A stretch of 64,000 nucleotides of DNA, taken from the NCBI GenBank assembly GCA_947469285.1, contig CANIOW010000001.1, forward strand, positions 186,001 to 250,000, written 5' to 3'. Below are positions 47,545 to 57,903 of the stretch, one piece after another. Positions within the stretch are counted from its first letter, which is position 1, and every line of letters begins with the position of its first letter. A program made the position numbers and the translations under genes. The notes beneath the pieces were generated by a model that worked only from the letters and a program-made list of their open reading frames with translations, was not told where the DNA came from and made no database searches. The stretch is from Gammaproteobacteria bacterium. GTDB taxonomy: Bacteria > Pseudomonadota > Gammaproteobacteria > Steroidobacterales > Steroidobacteraceae.

Positions 47545-49431
47545 GTGAGTTATAACGCCGCCGATATCGAAGTCCTCTCCGGACTGGACCCGGTCCGGCG
47601 CCGTCCGGGCATGTATACGGACACCAGTCGGCCCAACCATCTGGTACATGAGGTCATCGACAACTCCGTCGACGAGGCCCTGGCGGGTCACGCCAAGCTG
47701 CTGGAGGTGACGCTGCATACCGACCAGTCGGTGGAGGTGGTGGACGATGGCCGTGGCATGCCGGTGGACCTGCATCCCGTGGAAAAGCTGTCGGGCGTCG
47801 AACTGATCCTCACGCGGCTCCATGCGGGTGGCAAGTTCAGTGGCAAGAACTATGAGTTCTCCGGCGGTCTGCACGGTGTGGGCGTGTCGGTGGTCAACGC
47901 CTTGTCGAAACGGCTGGAGTGTCGGGTCAAGCGCGGGGGTGAAGAGTTTCTCATTACTTTCCGCGATGGCCATATCGACGAACACTTGAAGGTGGTGGGT
48001 AAGGCGCCGCGCGGCGTCACCGGCACCAGCGTGCGCTTCTGGCCGGATGGCAGCTACTTCGATACCGACAAGTTGTCGGTGCCGCGTCTGCGTCACGTGT
48101 TGCGCGCCAAGGCGGTGCTGTGCCCTGGGCTCCGCGTGCGTCTGCTGCAAGCCGGCACGGGCGAACGCGAAGAATGGTTTTATGCCGGCGGTCTGGGGGA
48201 CTACCTCACCGACCAGCTCGGCCCACGCCCTTACTTGCCAGAAGAGCCATTCGCAGGCGCGCTGAAAAGTGGCGCTGAGATGGCTGACTGGGCAGTGGTC
48301 TGGGTGCCGGATGGCGAGCCGGGCATCGGCGAAAGTTACGTCAACCTCATCCCCACCGCCGAGGGTGGCACGCATGTGAACGGCCTGCGCAGCGGGTTGA
48401 CTGATGCGGTGCGTGAGTTCTGCGAGTTTCGCAACCTGCTGCCGCGCGGCGTCAAGCTGGCGCCGGAAGATGTCTGGGACCGCGTCAGTTACGTGTTGTC
48501 AGTGAAGCTGCAAAACCCGCAGTTTGCTGGCCAGACCAAAGAGCGGCTGTCATCCCGTGAATGCGCCGGCTTTGTCGGTGGGCTGGTGAAGGATGCGTTG
48601 GCGGTGTGGTTGAACCAACACCCGGATGCCGGCGAGGGCATTGCGCAGCTGGCCATCAACGCCGCACAAGACCGCCTCAAGGCAGCGCAGAAAGTGGTGC
48701 GCAAGCGCATCACGTCCGGCCCGGCGTTGCCTGGGAAACTGGCAGATTGCACCAGCCAAGATCCGGCTCGCGGCGAACTGTTTTTGGTCGAAGGCGATTC
48801 CGCCGGCGGCTCTGCCAAGCAGGCCCGCGACCGGGAAACACAGGCCGTTATGCCGTTGCGTGGCAAGATTCTCAATACCTGGGAAGTGGAATCGGGCAGC
48901 GTGTTGCAGAGCCAGGAAGTACACGATATTTCCGTGGCGCTGGGGGTGGACCCGGGCATGCACGAGGCCGACCTGAAGAATTTGCGCTACCACAAAGTCT
49001 GCATCCTCGCCGACGCCGACTCTGACGGGCAGCACATCGCTACCTTGTTGTGCGCGTTGTTCCTGCGACACTTTCGGCCGCTGGTCTTGGCCGGTCATGT
49101 GTTCGTGGCCATGCCGCCGCTGTACCGCATCGACCTTGGCAAGCAGGTGTACTACGCGCTCGATGATGGTGAACGGCAGGCACTGCTCGCGCGACTGCAG
49201 GCCGATGGGGTGCGGGGCAAACCGGTAATCACCCGCTTTAAAGGCCTGGGTGAGATGAGCCCGCTGCAGTTGCGAGAGACCACCATGGCCACCCAGACGC
49301 GCCGCCTCGTGCGGCTGACGGTGGAAGGCGAGGATGGTGCTGACCAGCTCCTCGATATGCTCTTGGCCAAAAAACGCGCGGCCGACCGCCGTGACTGGCT
49401 GGAGAGCAAGGGTAATCTGGCGGAGATCTGA
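47545..49431 (+). CDS. parE: DNA topoisomerase IV subunit B
   Basis: The ATPase subunit of the decatenating type II topoisomerase. From GTG at 47545 it has 628 residues (E. coli 630) and begins [23 protein letters not shown], as ParE does. The GHKL ATP site is in [12 protein letters not shown] and the DDGRGMP and [12 protein letters not shown] loops; the TOPRIM part has [12 protein letters not shown] and DADSDGQH. The TDTSRPNHL text separates it from GyrB. Frames upstream of 47545 are open but lack family similarity. parC follows after 2 bases. Confidence 0.96.
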   Translation: MSYNAADIEVLSGLDPVRRRPGMYTDTSRPNHLVHEVIDNSVDEALAGHAKLLEVTLHTDQSVEVVDDGRGMPVDLHPVEKLSGVELILTRLHAGGKFSGKNYEFSGGLHGVGVSVVNALSKRLECRVKRGGEEFLITFRDGHIDEHLKVVGKAPRGVTGTSVRFWPDGSYFDTDKLSVPRLRHVLRAKAVLCPGLRVRLLQAGTGEREEWFYAGGLGDYLTDQLGPRPYLPEEPFAGALKSGAEMADWAVVWVPDGEPGIGESYVNLIPTAEGGTHVNGLRSGLTDAVREFCEFRNLLPRGVKLAPEDVWDRVSYVLSVKLQNPQFAGQTKERLSSRECAGFVGGLVKDALAVWLNQHPDAGEGIAQLAINAAQDRLKAAQKVVRKRITSGPALPGKLADCTSQDPARGELFLVEGDSAGGSAKQARDRETQAVMPLRGKILNTWEVESGSVLQSQEVHDISVALGVDPGMHEADLKNLRYHKVCILADADSDGQHIATLLCALFLRHFRPLVLAGHVFVAMPPLYRIDLGKQVYYALDDGERQALLARLQADGVRGKPVITRFKGLGEMSPLQLRETTMATQTRRLVRLTVEGEDGADQLLDMLLAKKRAADRRDWLESKGNLAEI

Positions 49432-49433
49432 GC

Positions 49434-51677
49434 ATGGGTACCCTGGACATGAATTTCGAAGGCATTGAACAGCAGTCGCTGCGTACCTTCACCGAAAAAG
49501 CCTACCTCGACTATTCGATGTACGTCATTCTCGATCGTGCATTGCCGATGCTGGCGGACGGGCTGAAGCCGGTACAACGTCGCATCATTTATGCCATGAG
49601 CGAACTGGGGCTAGCGGCGGGCGCCAAGCACAAGAAGAGCGCGCGTACCGTGGGCGATGTCATTGGTAAGTTCCATCCGCACGGTGACAGCGCCTGCTAC
49701 GAAGCGATGGTGCACATGGCGCAGCCCTTCAGCTACCGCTATCCCATCGTCGACGGGCAGGGCAACTGGGGTTCACCCGACGATCCGAAATCTTTTGCCG
49801 CCATGCGCTACACGGAAAGCCGTCTGCGTAGCTACGCTGACACGCTGTTGGACGAGCTGGAGCATGGCACGGTCGACTGGACGCCGAATTTTGACGGCAC
49901 CATGGATGAACCCTGTCTGCTGCCGGCGCGCTTACCGAACGTCCTGTTGAACGGCACGCAGGGCATTGCGGTGGGTATGGCGACGGATATTCCGCCGCAC
50001 AATCTGCGCGAAGTGGTGGCAGCAGTACTGCATCTGCTGGACCATCCAGACGCCACTGGGCGTGACCTGGCCAAGTTTGTGCCCGGGCCGGACTTCCCGA
50101 CCGGAGCAGAGATCATCACGCCGAAGGCGGACCTGCGCGCGCTCTATGAAACCGGCAATGGCACCTTCCGCGCGCGCGCGACCTGGGTGGAAGAAGATGG
50201 CGACATCGTCATTACCACACTGCCTTATCAGGTGAGCGGTTCGAAAGTGCAGGAGCAGGTGGCCGCGCAGATGCGTGCCAAGAAACTGCCGATGCTGGAA
50301 GATCTGCGTGACGAGTCCGACCACGAAAACCCGACGCGATTGGTGCTAGTGCCACGTTCAAATCGCGTGGACGTGGCGCAGTTGATGGCGCATTTGTTTG
50401 CCACCACGGATCTTGAACGCTCCTATCGCGTCAATCTGAATGTCATCGCCATGGACGGGCGTCCGCGCGTCATGAGCTTGCGTGACATGCTCAGCGAGTG
50501 GATTGGCTTCCGTTTGGCAACGGTGCGTCGTCGCCTGCAGCACCGGCTGGACAAAGTGCTACGCCGGTTGCACATCCTCGACGGCCTGCTCATCGCGTTT
50601 CTGAACCTCGACGAAGTGATTCGCATCGTTCGCACGGAAGACGAGCCGAAAGTGGTGCTGATGGCCCGCTTCGCGCTGTCCAATGAACAGGCTGAAGCGA
50701 TTCTCGAAACGAAGCTGCGCCACCTGGCGCGTCTCGAGGAAATGAAAATCCGCGGCGAGCAGGCCGAACTGGCGGCGGAGCGTGACACCCTGCAAGGGAT
50801 TTTGGGCGATGACGGCCGCTTGCGTGCGCTGGTCCGTAGTGAGTTGGAGGCGGACGCTGCAAAGCACGGTGACAAGCGCCGCAGCAAACTGGTGGAGCGG
50901 GCAGCAGCACAGGCCATCGACGAAACTGAACTGGTGACCACGGAGCCGGTCACGGTGGTGATGTCGAAGCTTGGCTGGGTGCGACAGGCCAAGGGCCATG
51001 AAATCGACCCCAATACGCTGGCGTACAAGGCCGGCGATGAATTCCAGTGCGCGGCGCGCGGTAAAAGCACGCAGCAGGCGGTTTTTTTCGACTCTACCGG
51101 GCGCACCTACAGCCTGTTGGCGCATACCTTGCCGTCGTCCCGCGGCCAAGGTGAACCCATTTCGGGCCGCCTAGATCCGCCAGACGGCGCACGCTTTGTG
51201 GGTGTGCTGATGGGCGATGGCCCGGAAAAATTCCTGCTGTCGAGCGACGCGGGTTATGGCTTTATTGCACCGCTTGAGGCCATGTTTGCCGGCAAGCGTG
51301 CCGGCAAGGCGGTGCTCACGGTGCCTGAAGGCGCGAAGGTGTTGCCGCCGTGTCCGGTGCCGGCGGCGGGTGCGGCGGTGGTGGCGGTGGCCAGCAGTGA
51401 AGGTCGTCTGCTGGTGTTCCCCGTGTCCGAGCTGCCGGAGCTCGACAAGGGCCGTGGCAACAAGCTGTTCGGACTGCCACCGGCACGCGGCGGGCTCGCC
51501 GACGAAACATTGGTTGGCGTAGTGGTGGTGCCTGAGGGCGGTAAACTTTACGTGCAATGTGGCGAACGCCGCATGACGCTGAGTTTTAACGAGCTGCGTG
51601 AGTACCGTGGGGAGCGCGGTCAGCGCGGCGGACTGTTGCCCCGCGGCTGGCGTGGGGTGAGTGCTCTCGAGATATAG
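49434..51677 (+). CDS. parC: DNA topoisomerase IV subunit A
   Basis: The DNA-cleaving subunit. The 747-residue protein has the quinolone-determining region [20 protein letters not shown] with Ser and Tyr-to-Glu-like positions visible as GDSACYEA, and the catalytic Tyr in [14 protein letters not shown]. The C-terminal domain (about 500-747) has ParC-type beta-pinwheel blades without the GyrA box, consistent with ParC rather than GyrA. It is coupled to parE. Confidence 0.96.
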   Translation: MGTLDMNFEGIEQQSLRTFTEKAYLDYSMYVILDRALPMLADGLKPVQRRIIYAMSELGLAAGAKHKKSARTVGDVIGKFHPHGDSACYEAMVHMAQPFSYRYPIVDGQGNWGSPDDPKSFAAMRYTESRLRSYADTLLDELEHGTVDWTPNFDGTMDEPCLLPARLPNVLLNGTQGIAVGMATDIPPHNLREVVAAVLHLLDHPDATGRDLAKFVPGPDFPTGAEIITPKADLRALYETGNGTFRARATWVEEDGDIVITTLPYQVSGSKVQEQVAAQMRAKKLPMLEDLRDESDHENPTRLVLVPRSNRVDVAQLMAHLFATTDLERSYRVNLNVIAMDGRPRVMSLRDMLSEWIGFRLATVRRRLQHRLDKVLRRLHILDGLLIAFLNLDEVIRIVRTEDEPKVVLMARFALSNEQAEAILETKLRHLARLEEMKIRGEQAELAAERDTLQGILGDDGRLRALVRSELEADAAKHGDKRRSKLVERAAAQAIDETELVTTEPVTVVMSKLGWVRQAKGHEIDPNTLAYKAGDEFQCAARGKSTQQAVFFDSTGRTYSLLAHTLPSSRGQGEPISGRLDPPDGARFVGVLMGDGPEKFLLSSDAGYGFIAPLEAMFAGKRAGKAVLTVPEGAKVLPPCPVPAAGAAVVAVASSEGRLLVFPVSELPELDKGRGNKLFGLPPARGGLADETLVGVVVVPEGGKLYVQCGERRMTLSFNELREYRGERGQRGGLLPRGWRGVSALEI

Positions 51678-51745
51678 CAGGCGGCGAGCAGGGTGCGAGC
51701 CTCTCGGCGGCCATTGGGCGCGCTTTCACCCCGTCTGCTGCGCCT

Positions 51746-53797
51746 TCAGCCGAGGATCACTTCCTCGGGCTTGTGCAGCAGGTACCCTTGAATAAACTGA
51801 ATGCCAAGCTGCCACAGGACGGCCATGGTATTGGCGTCACCGACTCGTTCAGCGATGGTGGCGGCCTGGTTAATGCGCGCTGCTTGCACTAGCGCCTGCA
51901 CCTTGTCCTGTTGCTCAACGCTACTCGCCAAGCCCTGCATCAAGGTGCCGTCGATCTTCACGAAATCGGCGCCCAGATGGTTCAGTATCTGGATGGCCGC
52001 CGGAGTGGTCCCGAAATGCTCGAGTGCAAAGCGGAACCCGTGGGTGCGCAGCGTGTCGGCCAGTGCCTTGGTGGCATCCAGATATTGGCCGGCCACGGCC
52101 TCGGTGATCTGAAAGCATAGCTGCGCAGGATTGATGCCGTGTAGCGTCAATTGCTGTTGCAGCCAGGCAGGCAAAGTGGCGTCGTTCACGCTGTCGAGCG
52201 ACAAGCGGACGAACACGGTTTGTGGGCTGCGCTTGACGCAAAATGCCATGGAGGCACCGATCACCCAACGGTCGATGCTTTTCATTAGGTCGTTTCTTTC
52301 GGCAGCCGGCATGAACTCAGACGGCAGTACTTCATGGCCTTGTTCGTCGAGCATGCGCATCAGCACGTCGAACATGCCTTTGTCTTCACCCAGCAAGCTG
52401 GCCACGGGCTGCTGCACTAACCGAAAGCGGTTATCCACCAGCGCGGCCTTGATGTGCTGCACCCAGACCTGGTCATAAGATTGCACCCGCGTTTCGCTGT
52501 CGCTGCGATCGATGAGCAGGACGCGATTGCCGCCCGCCGTACGTGCTTGGCGATTGGCTTCCACGGCATCTGCGGCGGGCCCTGCCGGGTCGTGGTTACC
52601 GCCATGCACCACGCCGAGGCCGGCACTGGCTGTGAGCGACACACTGCGCTCTCCGGCATGAAAGATCCGCGCTGCGATTTGGCTCAGTAGTTGCTCGGCC
52701 CAAATTTCAACATCGCGTGCCGTGCCACGCTCCAGTAGCACCATAAAGCCGGTGCCGCTGAGACGCCCACAGAGATCGCCGGGTGCCAGCGTCTCGCGGA
52801 TAAGACTGCCCAGCGGACCGATGAGTTCTTCGGCCACCAGCGGTCCGACTACCGCCACCGCTTCACCGAAGCGGTCGGGGCGCACGAAGGCCAGATAGCG
52901 AACCCCACCGGGAGGCGAGGTGAGGAGGCGGTGACGCAGCCGTTCGACGAACGGCTGCCGCAACAGGACGCCGGTGCTCGGGTCGGTTTCCAGTGCCAGT
53001 TGTAGTCGTTGTTCGAGTTCGTTGGCATCCTGGCGTGGCGCTGTGACACTCAGCCGCACCGCCGGTGCATCTTCAAACCGGGTTGATGCCAGTTCGAGGT
53101 CCATCGGCAAGGTTCGGTCGGTGCCCACGCGCGCTACTGTTTTGAGCGTGTGCCCTTCCCAACGGCCTTGTTCGCAGGCGACGAGTGCGCCGCGCATGGC
53201 AGCGTGGCAGGCATGGTCGAACCAGTCCATCACCGGGGCGCTGACGATCGCTGCTGCCGTGGTGTTAAACAACGCCAGCCAAGCGGCGTTGGCCTCGACG
53301 ACGATGCCTTCCTGCACCAAGGCGATGGCGTCGGCGGACCCTTGTACCAGCACCTGCAGTTGTCGTTGCGATTCACGGGCGGAGGTGACGGTGGACGCCA
53401 GCGCCCGCTGCAGCCGGAAGGCTTTCAGCTCACGCGCGCAGACCTGTTGCAGACGGCCTCGCGCGGTGTAGCTCAGCGTATCTTGGGCGCCGGCAGTGAG
53501 ATCTTCGAGTAGCAGTGCCTCGGTCAAGGTGTGGCGTACGCACACCACTGGAACGCCCGGCGCCTGCTCGTCACGCGCCGCGATGATGGCAGTGATCTCG
53601 GCGAGGCCTTCCTCGGCAAAGAACAGCAGCAGCTCGGGCTGCACTTGCCGCAGTGCTGCTGCAAGTTCGCTGCTGCTGTGAATCCAATGGCAGTGCACCG
53701 CCAGCCCAACATCTCGCAGAGCACTGTTTACACCCGCCACTGCTTCTTCATGGCGCGTGAGCATGAGGACGGAAATGGCAGGGAAGTCGGTCATCAA
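51746..53797 (-). CDS. FimX-like protein: REC-like, PAS, degenerate GGDEF, degenerate EAL
   Basis: A 683-residue cytosolic protein. Residues 1-125 look like a response-regulator fold, 140-255 a PAS domain, 260-430 a GGDEF domain whose active motif is SGTGF (347-351), and 440-683 an EAL domain. In the EAL the signature is FDVLMRM (476-482), the metal-binding FEIT position reads FQITEA (562-567) and the loop 6 region is ALEHFGTT (591-598), so it should not hydrolyse c-di-GMP. The same layout occurs in FimX, a c-di-GMP receptor that controls type IV pili. The nearby fimV supports a role in pilus function (inference). Confidence 0.78.
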   Translation of the reverse strand: MMTDFPAISVLMLTRHEEAVAGVNSALRDVGLAVHCHWIHSSSELAAALRQVQPELLLFFAEEGLAEITAIIAARDEQAPGVPVVCVRHTLTEALLLEDLTAGAQDTLSYTARGRLQQVCARELKAFRLQRALASTVTSARESQRQLQVLVQGSADAIALVQEGIVVEANAAWLALFNTTAAAIVSAPVMDWFDHACHAAMRGALVACEQGRWEGHTLKTVARVGTDRTLPMDLELASTRFEDAPAVRLSVTAPRQDANELEQRLQLALETDPSTGVLLRQPFVERLRHRLLTSPPGGVRYLAFVRPDRFGEAVAVVGPLVAEELIGPLGSLIRETLAPGDLCGRLSGTGFMVLLERGTARDVEIWAEQLLSQIAARIFHAGERSVSLTASAGLGVVHGGNHDPAGPAADAVEANRQARTAGGNRVLLIDRSDSETRVQSYDQVWVQHIKAALVDNRFRLVQQPVASLLGEDKGMFDVLMRMLDEQGHEVLPSEFMPAAERNDLMKSIDRWVIGASMAFCVKRSPQTVFVRLSLDSVNDATLPAWLQQQLTLHGINPAQLCFQITEAVAGQYLDATKALADTLRTHGFRFALEHFGTTPAAIQILNHLGADFVKIDGTLMQGLASSVEQQDKVQALVQAARINQAATIAERVGDANTMAVLWQLGIQFIQGYLLHKPEEVILG

Positions 53798-53829
53798 GGC
53801 GATGGTTACCCGTAATTTTCCAACAAAGT

Positions 53830-54870
53830 TCAGTCTACCACTGCCTCTGCCAAGCGGTGCAGGGGCTGCTTCGCCGTTGTACCTGGCACATCGCGGACCA
53901 GTTTGGGGACCAAATAGCCGGGAAGCCGTTCCACCAAAGCGGCATGCAGCTGCAGCGCACTGGCATCGCTGACCGCAAAATGCGCCGCACCGCGTACCGG
54001 GTCCAGTTGATTCAAGTAGTAGGGCACGACGCCCGCCGCAAAGCCGGTTTCAGCCAGGGCCGCTTGTGCGTCGACCGTGTCATTGATGCCACGTAACAAG
54101 ACCGCCTGGTTGAACAGCACCGCGCCAGTGCTCCGCAGGCGCGCACAGGCCGCCACCACGGCCGGCGAGAACTCCCGCGCGTGGTTGGCGTGCAGCACCA
54201 CCGTCTTGGCGCGCGGAAAGGCGCTCAGCCAGGCGCACAAGGCGTCGTCTACCCGTTCTGGTAACACGATGGGCGTACGTGTGTGCAGACGCAGTCTGGC
54301 CACGTGTGGAATGGCGGCAAGCCCTGCAACGAGTTGGGCCAGCTTGCGGTCACTGAGCGACAGAGGATCGCCGCCGCTGAGCAGCACTTCGTTGGCGTCG
54401 TGGTCGGCCCGCAGTTTGGCCAGGGTGTGAGCCCAACCACCGGCGGCCGCATTGGCTTCGCTGTAAGGGAACTCGCGACGAAAACAGTAGCGGCAATGCA
54501 CTGCGCAGGCGCCGGTGGTGATCAGCAAGCGCCGGCCGCGGTACTTATGCAGCAGCCCCGGGGCGCTCAGCACCGCCAGATCGCCGACCGGGTCTGCGAC
54601 GTAACCCGGCACCTCGAGGAGTTCACGGCCTTGAGGCAGCACCTGCAGCAGCAACGGGTCAGTGGGGTCGCCTGGGGTCATGCGGGCGACAAAACCACGC
54701 GGTACGCGCAGCCCGAAGCGCACGGCGGCTGCGCGCAGCTGCGCCAGCTCCGCGGGGGGCGGCAGTGGCAGTGAGAGTGCTTCGAGCAGCGCCGCCGGGT
54801 CGCTATAAGCCTCGCTCAGTAAGCGCTGCCAGAGCGTGGGGTGGTGAGAGGGTGCACTCAGGGGTATCAT
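53830..54870 (-). CDS. epmB: EF-P-specific lysine 2,3-aminomutase
   Basis: A radical-SAM enzyme that makes (R)-beta-lysine for EF-P modification. The 346-residue protein has the cluster motif CAVHCRYCFRREFPY (about 120-134), LLSGGDPLSL and the PLP region AGVVPYYLNQLDPVRGAAHF. It is divergent from efp with only 28 bases between the starts. EpmA, the transferase of this pathway, is 2 kb away, so all three parts are together. Confidence 0.96.
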   Translation of the reverse strand: MIPLSAPSHHPTLWQRLLSEAYSDPAALLEALSLPLPPPAELAQLRAAAVRFGLRVPRGFVARMTPGDPTDPLLLQVLPQGRELLEVPGYVADPVGDLAVLSAPGLLHKYRGRRLLITTGACAVHCRYCFRREFPYSEANAAAGGWAHTLAKLRADHDANEVLLSGGDPLSLSDRKLAQLVAGLAAIPHVARLRLHTRTPIVLPERVDDALCAWLSAFPRAKTVVLHANHAREFSPAVVAACARLRSTGAVLFNQAVLLRGINDTVDAQAALAETGFAAGVVPYYLNQLDPVRGAAHFAVSDASALQLHAALVERLPGYLVPKLVRDVPGTTAKQPLHRLAEAVVD

Positions 54871-54898
54871 AAGCGGCTAAGTATCCCACGGGTGGCTC

Positions 54899-55465
54899 AT
54901 GTCCTCTTACAGCACGAACGAATTTAAAGTCGGCCTCAAGATTCTCCTCGAGGGTGAACCGTTCGCCATCGTGGAAAACGAGATGGTTAAACCGGGTAAG
55001 GGGCAGGCCTTCAGCCGCGTCAAAGTACGCAATCTGAAGTCGGGCCGGGTGACTGAACGCACCTGGAAGAGTGGCGACAGCGTCGATGGCGCAGATGTGG
55101 TCGACGTCGACATGCAGTTTCTCTATCGCGAAGGCGATTTCTGGACCTTCATGGTGCCGGACAACTACGAGCAGTACACCGCTGGCAAGGCTGCCATGGG
55201 CGAAGCTTCGCAGTGGCTGAAGGACGGCGTGGAATGTCAGGTCACCCTGTGGAATGGTGAGCCGCTGACGGTGCAGGCCCCCGCCCACGTGGACCTGAAA
55301 ATTGTCGAGACGGATCCGGGCGTGCGTGGCGACACCGCCACGGGTGGCCAGAAGCCGGCCAAGCTGGAAACCGGCGCGATGATCCGCGTGCCGCTGTTCA
55401 TCAGTGAAGGCGAGATGGTTCGCGTCGATACTCGCTCAGGCGAATATATCTCCCGCGCGAAGTAA
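54899..55465 (+). CDS. efp: Elongation factor P
   Basis: Rescues ribosomes stalled on polyproline. The 188-residue protein has the modified lysine at position 34 in VKPGKGQAF, and the three OB-like domains ([20 protein letters not shown]-like [10 protein letters not shown], and the C-terminal [21 protein letters not shown]). Lys34 plus nearby epmA and epmB shows the beta-lysylation type. The ATG at 54899 is preceded by a GGGTGG. Confidence 0.97.
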   Translation: MSSYSTNEFKVGLKILLEGEPFAIVENEMVKPGKGQAFSRVKVRNLKSGRVTERTWKSGDSVDGADVVDVDMQFLYREGDFWTFMVPDNYEQYTAGKAAMGEASQWLKDGVECQVTLWNGEPLTVQAPAHVDLKIVETDPGVRGDTATGGQKPAKLETGAMIRVPLFISEGEMVRVDTRSGEYISRAK

Positions 55466-55485
55466 GCACTCGCTGCCTGAAGGGT

Positions 55486-55511
55486 GCTCCTACTCGTCAC
55501 CGCGTAGGAGC
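55486..55511. terminator. Inverted repeat at the convergent ends of efp and fRMsr
   Basis: GCTCCTAC (55486-55493) pairs with GTAGGAGC (55504-55511) around a 10-base loop. It begins 20 bases after the efp stop and overlaps the 3' end of the convergent fRMsr gene. The arm GTAGGAGC is the same octamer that opens the REP-like element at 29511. No T run follows. Confidence 0.5.
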
Positions 55512-55993
55512 GCGCTCCAGTCGGTGGCCGCGACGAAGACGGCCGCCAGTTGCTCCAGCCCCGCGGCATCAGCGGCGTTGAAGCGACCGAGCCTTGGGCT
55601 GTCGAGGTCGAATACCCCCACCACGCGCCCCGCGTGCAATAAGGGCACCACCAGTTCAGAGCGCGAAGCGGCGTCGCAAGCGATATGCCCGGGAAAGGCG
55701 TGCACATCGGCCACGATCTGCGTGGTCGCGGTGGCCGCGGCGGTGCCGCACACCCCACGCCCCATGGCAATGCGCACGCAAGCGGGTTTGCCCTGAAACG
55801 GGCCGACGAGCAGCGCTTCATCCCGCAGAAAATAGAACCCCGCCCAGTTCAGTTCGGGCAGCGAGTGCCACACCAGCGCGGCGGTATTGGCCGCATTGGC
55901 CACCCAGTCACGCTCGCCCTCTAGCAAACTGGCCAGTTGTTGCGACAGCGAGGCATAGTGCAAGGCCGGGTCGCTGGCGTGCGCGGCAGGCAT
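55490..55993 (-). CDS. msrC: Free methionine (R)-sulfoxide reductase (GAF domain)
   Basis: Reduces free methionine-(R)-sulfoxide. The 167-residue single GAF-domain protein has LPELNWAGFYFL, the three active-site cysteines in GKPACVRI, GRGVCGTAA and HIACDAASRSELVVPL, and GVFDLDSP. It begins 3 bases after epmA, last in the SCO1-psd-epmA operon. Its final codons form one arm of the GTAGGAGC inverted repeat. Confidence 0.9.
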   Translation of the reverse strand: MPAAHASDPALHYASLSQQLASLLEGERDWVANAANTAALVWHSLPELNWAGFYFLRDEALLVGPFQGKPACVRIAMGRGVCGTAAATATTQIVADVHAFPGHIACDAASRSELVVPLLHAGRVVGVFDLDSPRLGRFNAADAAGLEQLAAVFVAATDWSALLRGDE

Positions 55994-55996
55994 GGG

Positions 55997-57004
55997 TCAG
56001 GCCAGCTCGGCTGGGAAGGCCAGCACGTCACGGATATCTTGGCTGCCGGCGGCGAGCATGACCACGCGGTCGAAGCCAACGGCGACGCCGCTGCAAGGCG
56101 GCAGACCGTGCGCCAGCGCCGCGAGAAAGCGTTCGTCCACGGGTGGCACGGGTCGGCCGGCGGCTTGTCGCCGCGCGGCGTCGGTGGCAAAGCGTGCGCG
56201 CTGCTCGCCGGCGTCGGTCAGTTCCTCGAAGCCGTTGCACAGTTCGAGCCCGTGGACATAGGCCTCCACGCGGGCCGCCACCGGCACCCCATCGGCTGCC
56301 GGATACAGGCGGGCGAGGGCGGCTTGCGAGGCAGGCCACTCGGTCAGGTACAGCACTTCACCAAAGCCCAATCGGGGGCCAACGACGGCGCCTAAGAGTA
56401 AATCGAGGATCGCATCGCGATCGTTAGCGAGAGCGGCGGGCAGTTCGCCCAGCTGCTGTTGCGCCGCCCGCAGCAGCTCGGCCGTGGTAGCTGACTGTGG
56501 ATCCACGCCCGCGTGCAGGCGAAAGGCAGCGCGATGGGTCAGCAGGCGCGCCGGACCAAGTGGCTGCCCGCACAGCGCCAAGGGGGTTGCCAGACAGCGC
56601 CGCAGCAGTCGGTCAATGTCGGCGATGAGTGCCTCGAGAGAGAAACCGATGCGGTACCACTCGATGAGCGTGAACTCGCTGTTGTGGCGGCTCGACTGCT
56701 CTTCGCCGCGGAACACGCGCGCCGCCTGCCAGATATCGCCGCTGCCGGCGGCGAGCAGGCGCTTCATGGCGTATTCGGGCGAGGTGTGCAGGTAGCGGGG
56801 AGGCGTGGGACGGTTCGCGGTGGTGCCGCCCATGGCATGCACCTCCAGCGAAGCCAGATGTAGGTCGGTGACTGCTGCGGCAGACAGGGCGGGTGTTTCC
56901 ACCTCCAGCACTTGCTGCTCGCAGAAATAGCGGCGCACCACCTCCAGTAGCGAGGCGCGCAGGCGCAGCCGCTCCAGCGTGGCAGTCGGGCGCCACGCGG
57001 TCAT
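55997..57004 (-). CDS. epmA: Elongation factor P--(R)-beta-lysine ligase
   Basis: Attaches (R)-beta-lysine to EF-P Lys34. The 335-residue protein is a truncated class II LysRS-like enzyme without the anticodon domain: motif 2 FRGEEQSSRHNSEFTLIEWY and motif 3 GVAVGFDRVVML are present, with HTSPEYAMKRLL. Its start overlaps the psd stop by four bases. efp and epmB are the two loci to the left. Confidence 0.96.
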   Translation of the reverse strand: MTAWRPTATLERLRLRASLLEVVRRYFCEQQVLEVETPALSAAAVTDLHLASLEVHAMGGTTANRPTPPRYLHTSPEYAMKRLLAAGSGDIWQAARVFRGEEQSSRHNSEFTLIEWYRIGFSLEALIADIDRLLRRCLATPLALCGQPLGPARLLTHRAAFRLHAGVDPQSATTAELLRAAQQQLGELPAALANDRDAILDLLLGAVVGPRLGFGEVLYLTEWPASQAALARLYPAADGVPVAARVEAYVHGLELCNGFEELTDAGEQRARFATDAARRQAAGRPVPPVDERFLAALAHGLPPCSGVAVGFDRVVMLAAGSQDIRDVLAFPAELA

Positions 57005-57903
57005 GCAAGCGTGCCGATGCGTTCACCGAGGCGTAGCGTCTGGCCGGCGGTCAGCGTGGGGTTCCACGCCGCCATTCCCGGTGGCAGCAACAGCACCACG
57101 GTGGAGCCCATATTGAAACGACCCATTTCTTCACCCTTGGCCAACAGCGGCGCGGGCACCGGCACGGGCAGCGGCGTGGGGTAGTGCCGACGCGGCCGCG
57201 TGGGAGTGACCTCACCCGACCAGACCAGCGACACGCTGCCCACAAACAGGGCGCCGACCAGCACCATCGCCAGTGGCCCAAACGCGGTATCAAACAGACA
57301 GACCACGCGTTCATTACGGGCGAACAGGCCAGGCACGTTTTCGGCAGTCACCTGGTTCACGCTGTATAGCGCGCCGGGTATATGCACCACTTCACGCAAC
57401 GTGCCGGCCAGTGGCATATGGATGCGGTGGTAGTTGTACGGTGCGAGGTAGAGAGTGGCGAAATGCCCGCCGCGAAAGGGTGCGGCACGGGCAGCAGCAC
57501 CGCCGAGCAGCGCTTCGGCCGAATACCAGTGACCTTTGGCCTGCAACAGGCGTTCGTCCTCGATGACACCACACTGACTAACGGTGCCATCCACCGGGCT
57601 GACCAGCGCGTCGCTGGCCGCGTCTATCGGTCTGGCGCCGGGTTGCAGCGCGCGGGTGAAGAAGTCGTTGAAAGAGTGGTACTGCGCTGGTTGCGTGCGC
57701 TCGGCTTCACTTAGCGTCACTTGTGGGTACAGCGACAGGAAGCCGTTGATGAGCGCACGGCGCAGCAAGGGGTTCTGCACGCGTGCCAGCCAGTGAATGG
57801 CGGCGGTGGCCGTATGTTGCGGCAGCACTTGTTGCAAGGCGATGAAGAGACGATCCGCCACGCTGGGTGGCGTGGCAAGTTCGGGGAGCTTCGGTGGCGT
57901 CAT
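57001..57903 (-). CDS. psd: Phosphatidylserine decarboxylase proenzyme
   Basis: Makes phosphatidylethanolamine at the inner membrane. The 300-residue proenzyme has FNDFFTRAL, SPVDGTVSQ, the catalytic HIPGALYSVN, and a self-cleavage site GST in FNMGSTVVLL, which gives the pyruvoyl group on the new N-terminal Ser. It overlaps the SCO1 gene by four bases upstream and epmA by four bases downstream, so the four genes form one operon. Confidence 0.95.
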   Translation of the reverse strand: MTPPKLPELATPPSVADRLFIALQQVLPQHTATAAIHWLARVQNPLLRRALINGFLSLYPQVTLSEAERTQPAQYHSFNDFFTRALQPGARPIDAASDALVSPVDGTVSQCGVIEDERLLQAKGHWYSAEALLGGAAARAAPFRGGHFATLYLAPYNYHRIHMPLAGTLREVVHIPGALYSVNQVTAENVPGLFARNERVVCLFDTAFGPLAMVLVGALFVGSVSLVWSGEVTPTRPRRHYPTPLPVPVPAPLLAKGEEMGRFNMGSTVVLLLPPGMAAWNPTLTAGQTLRLGERIGTLA

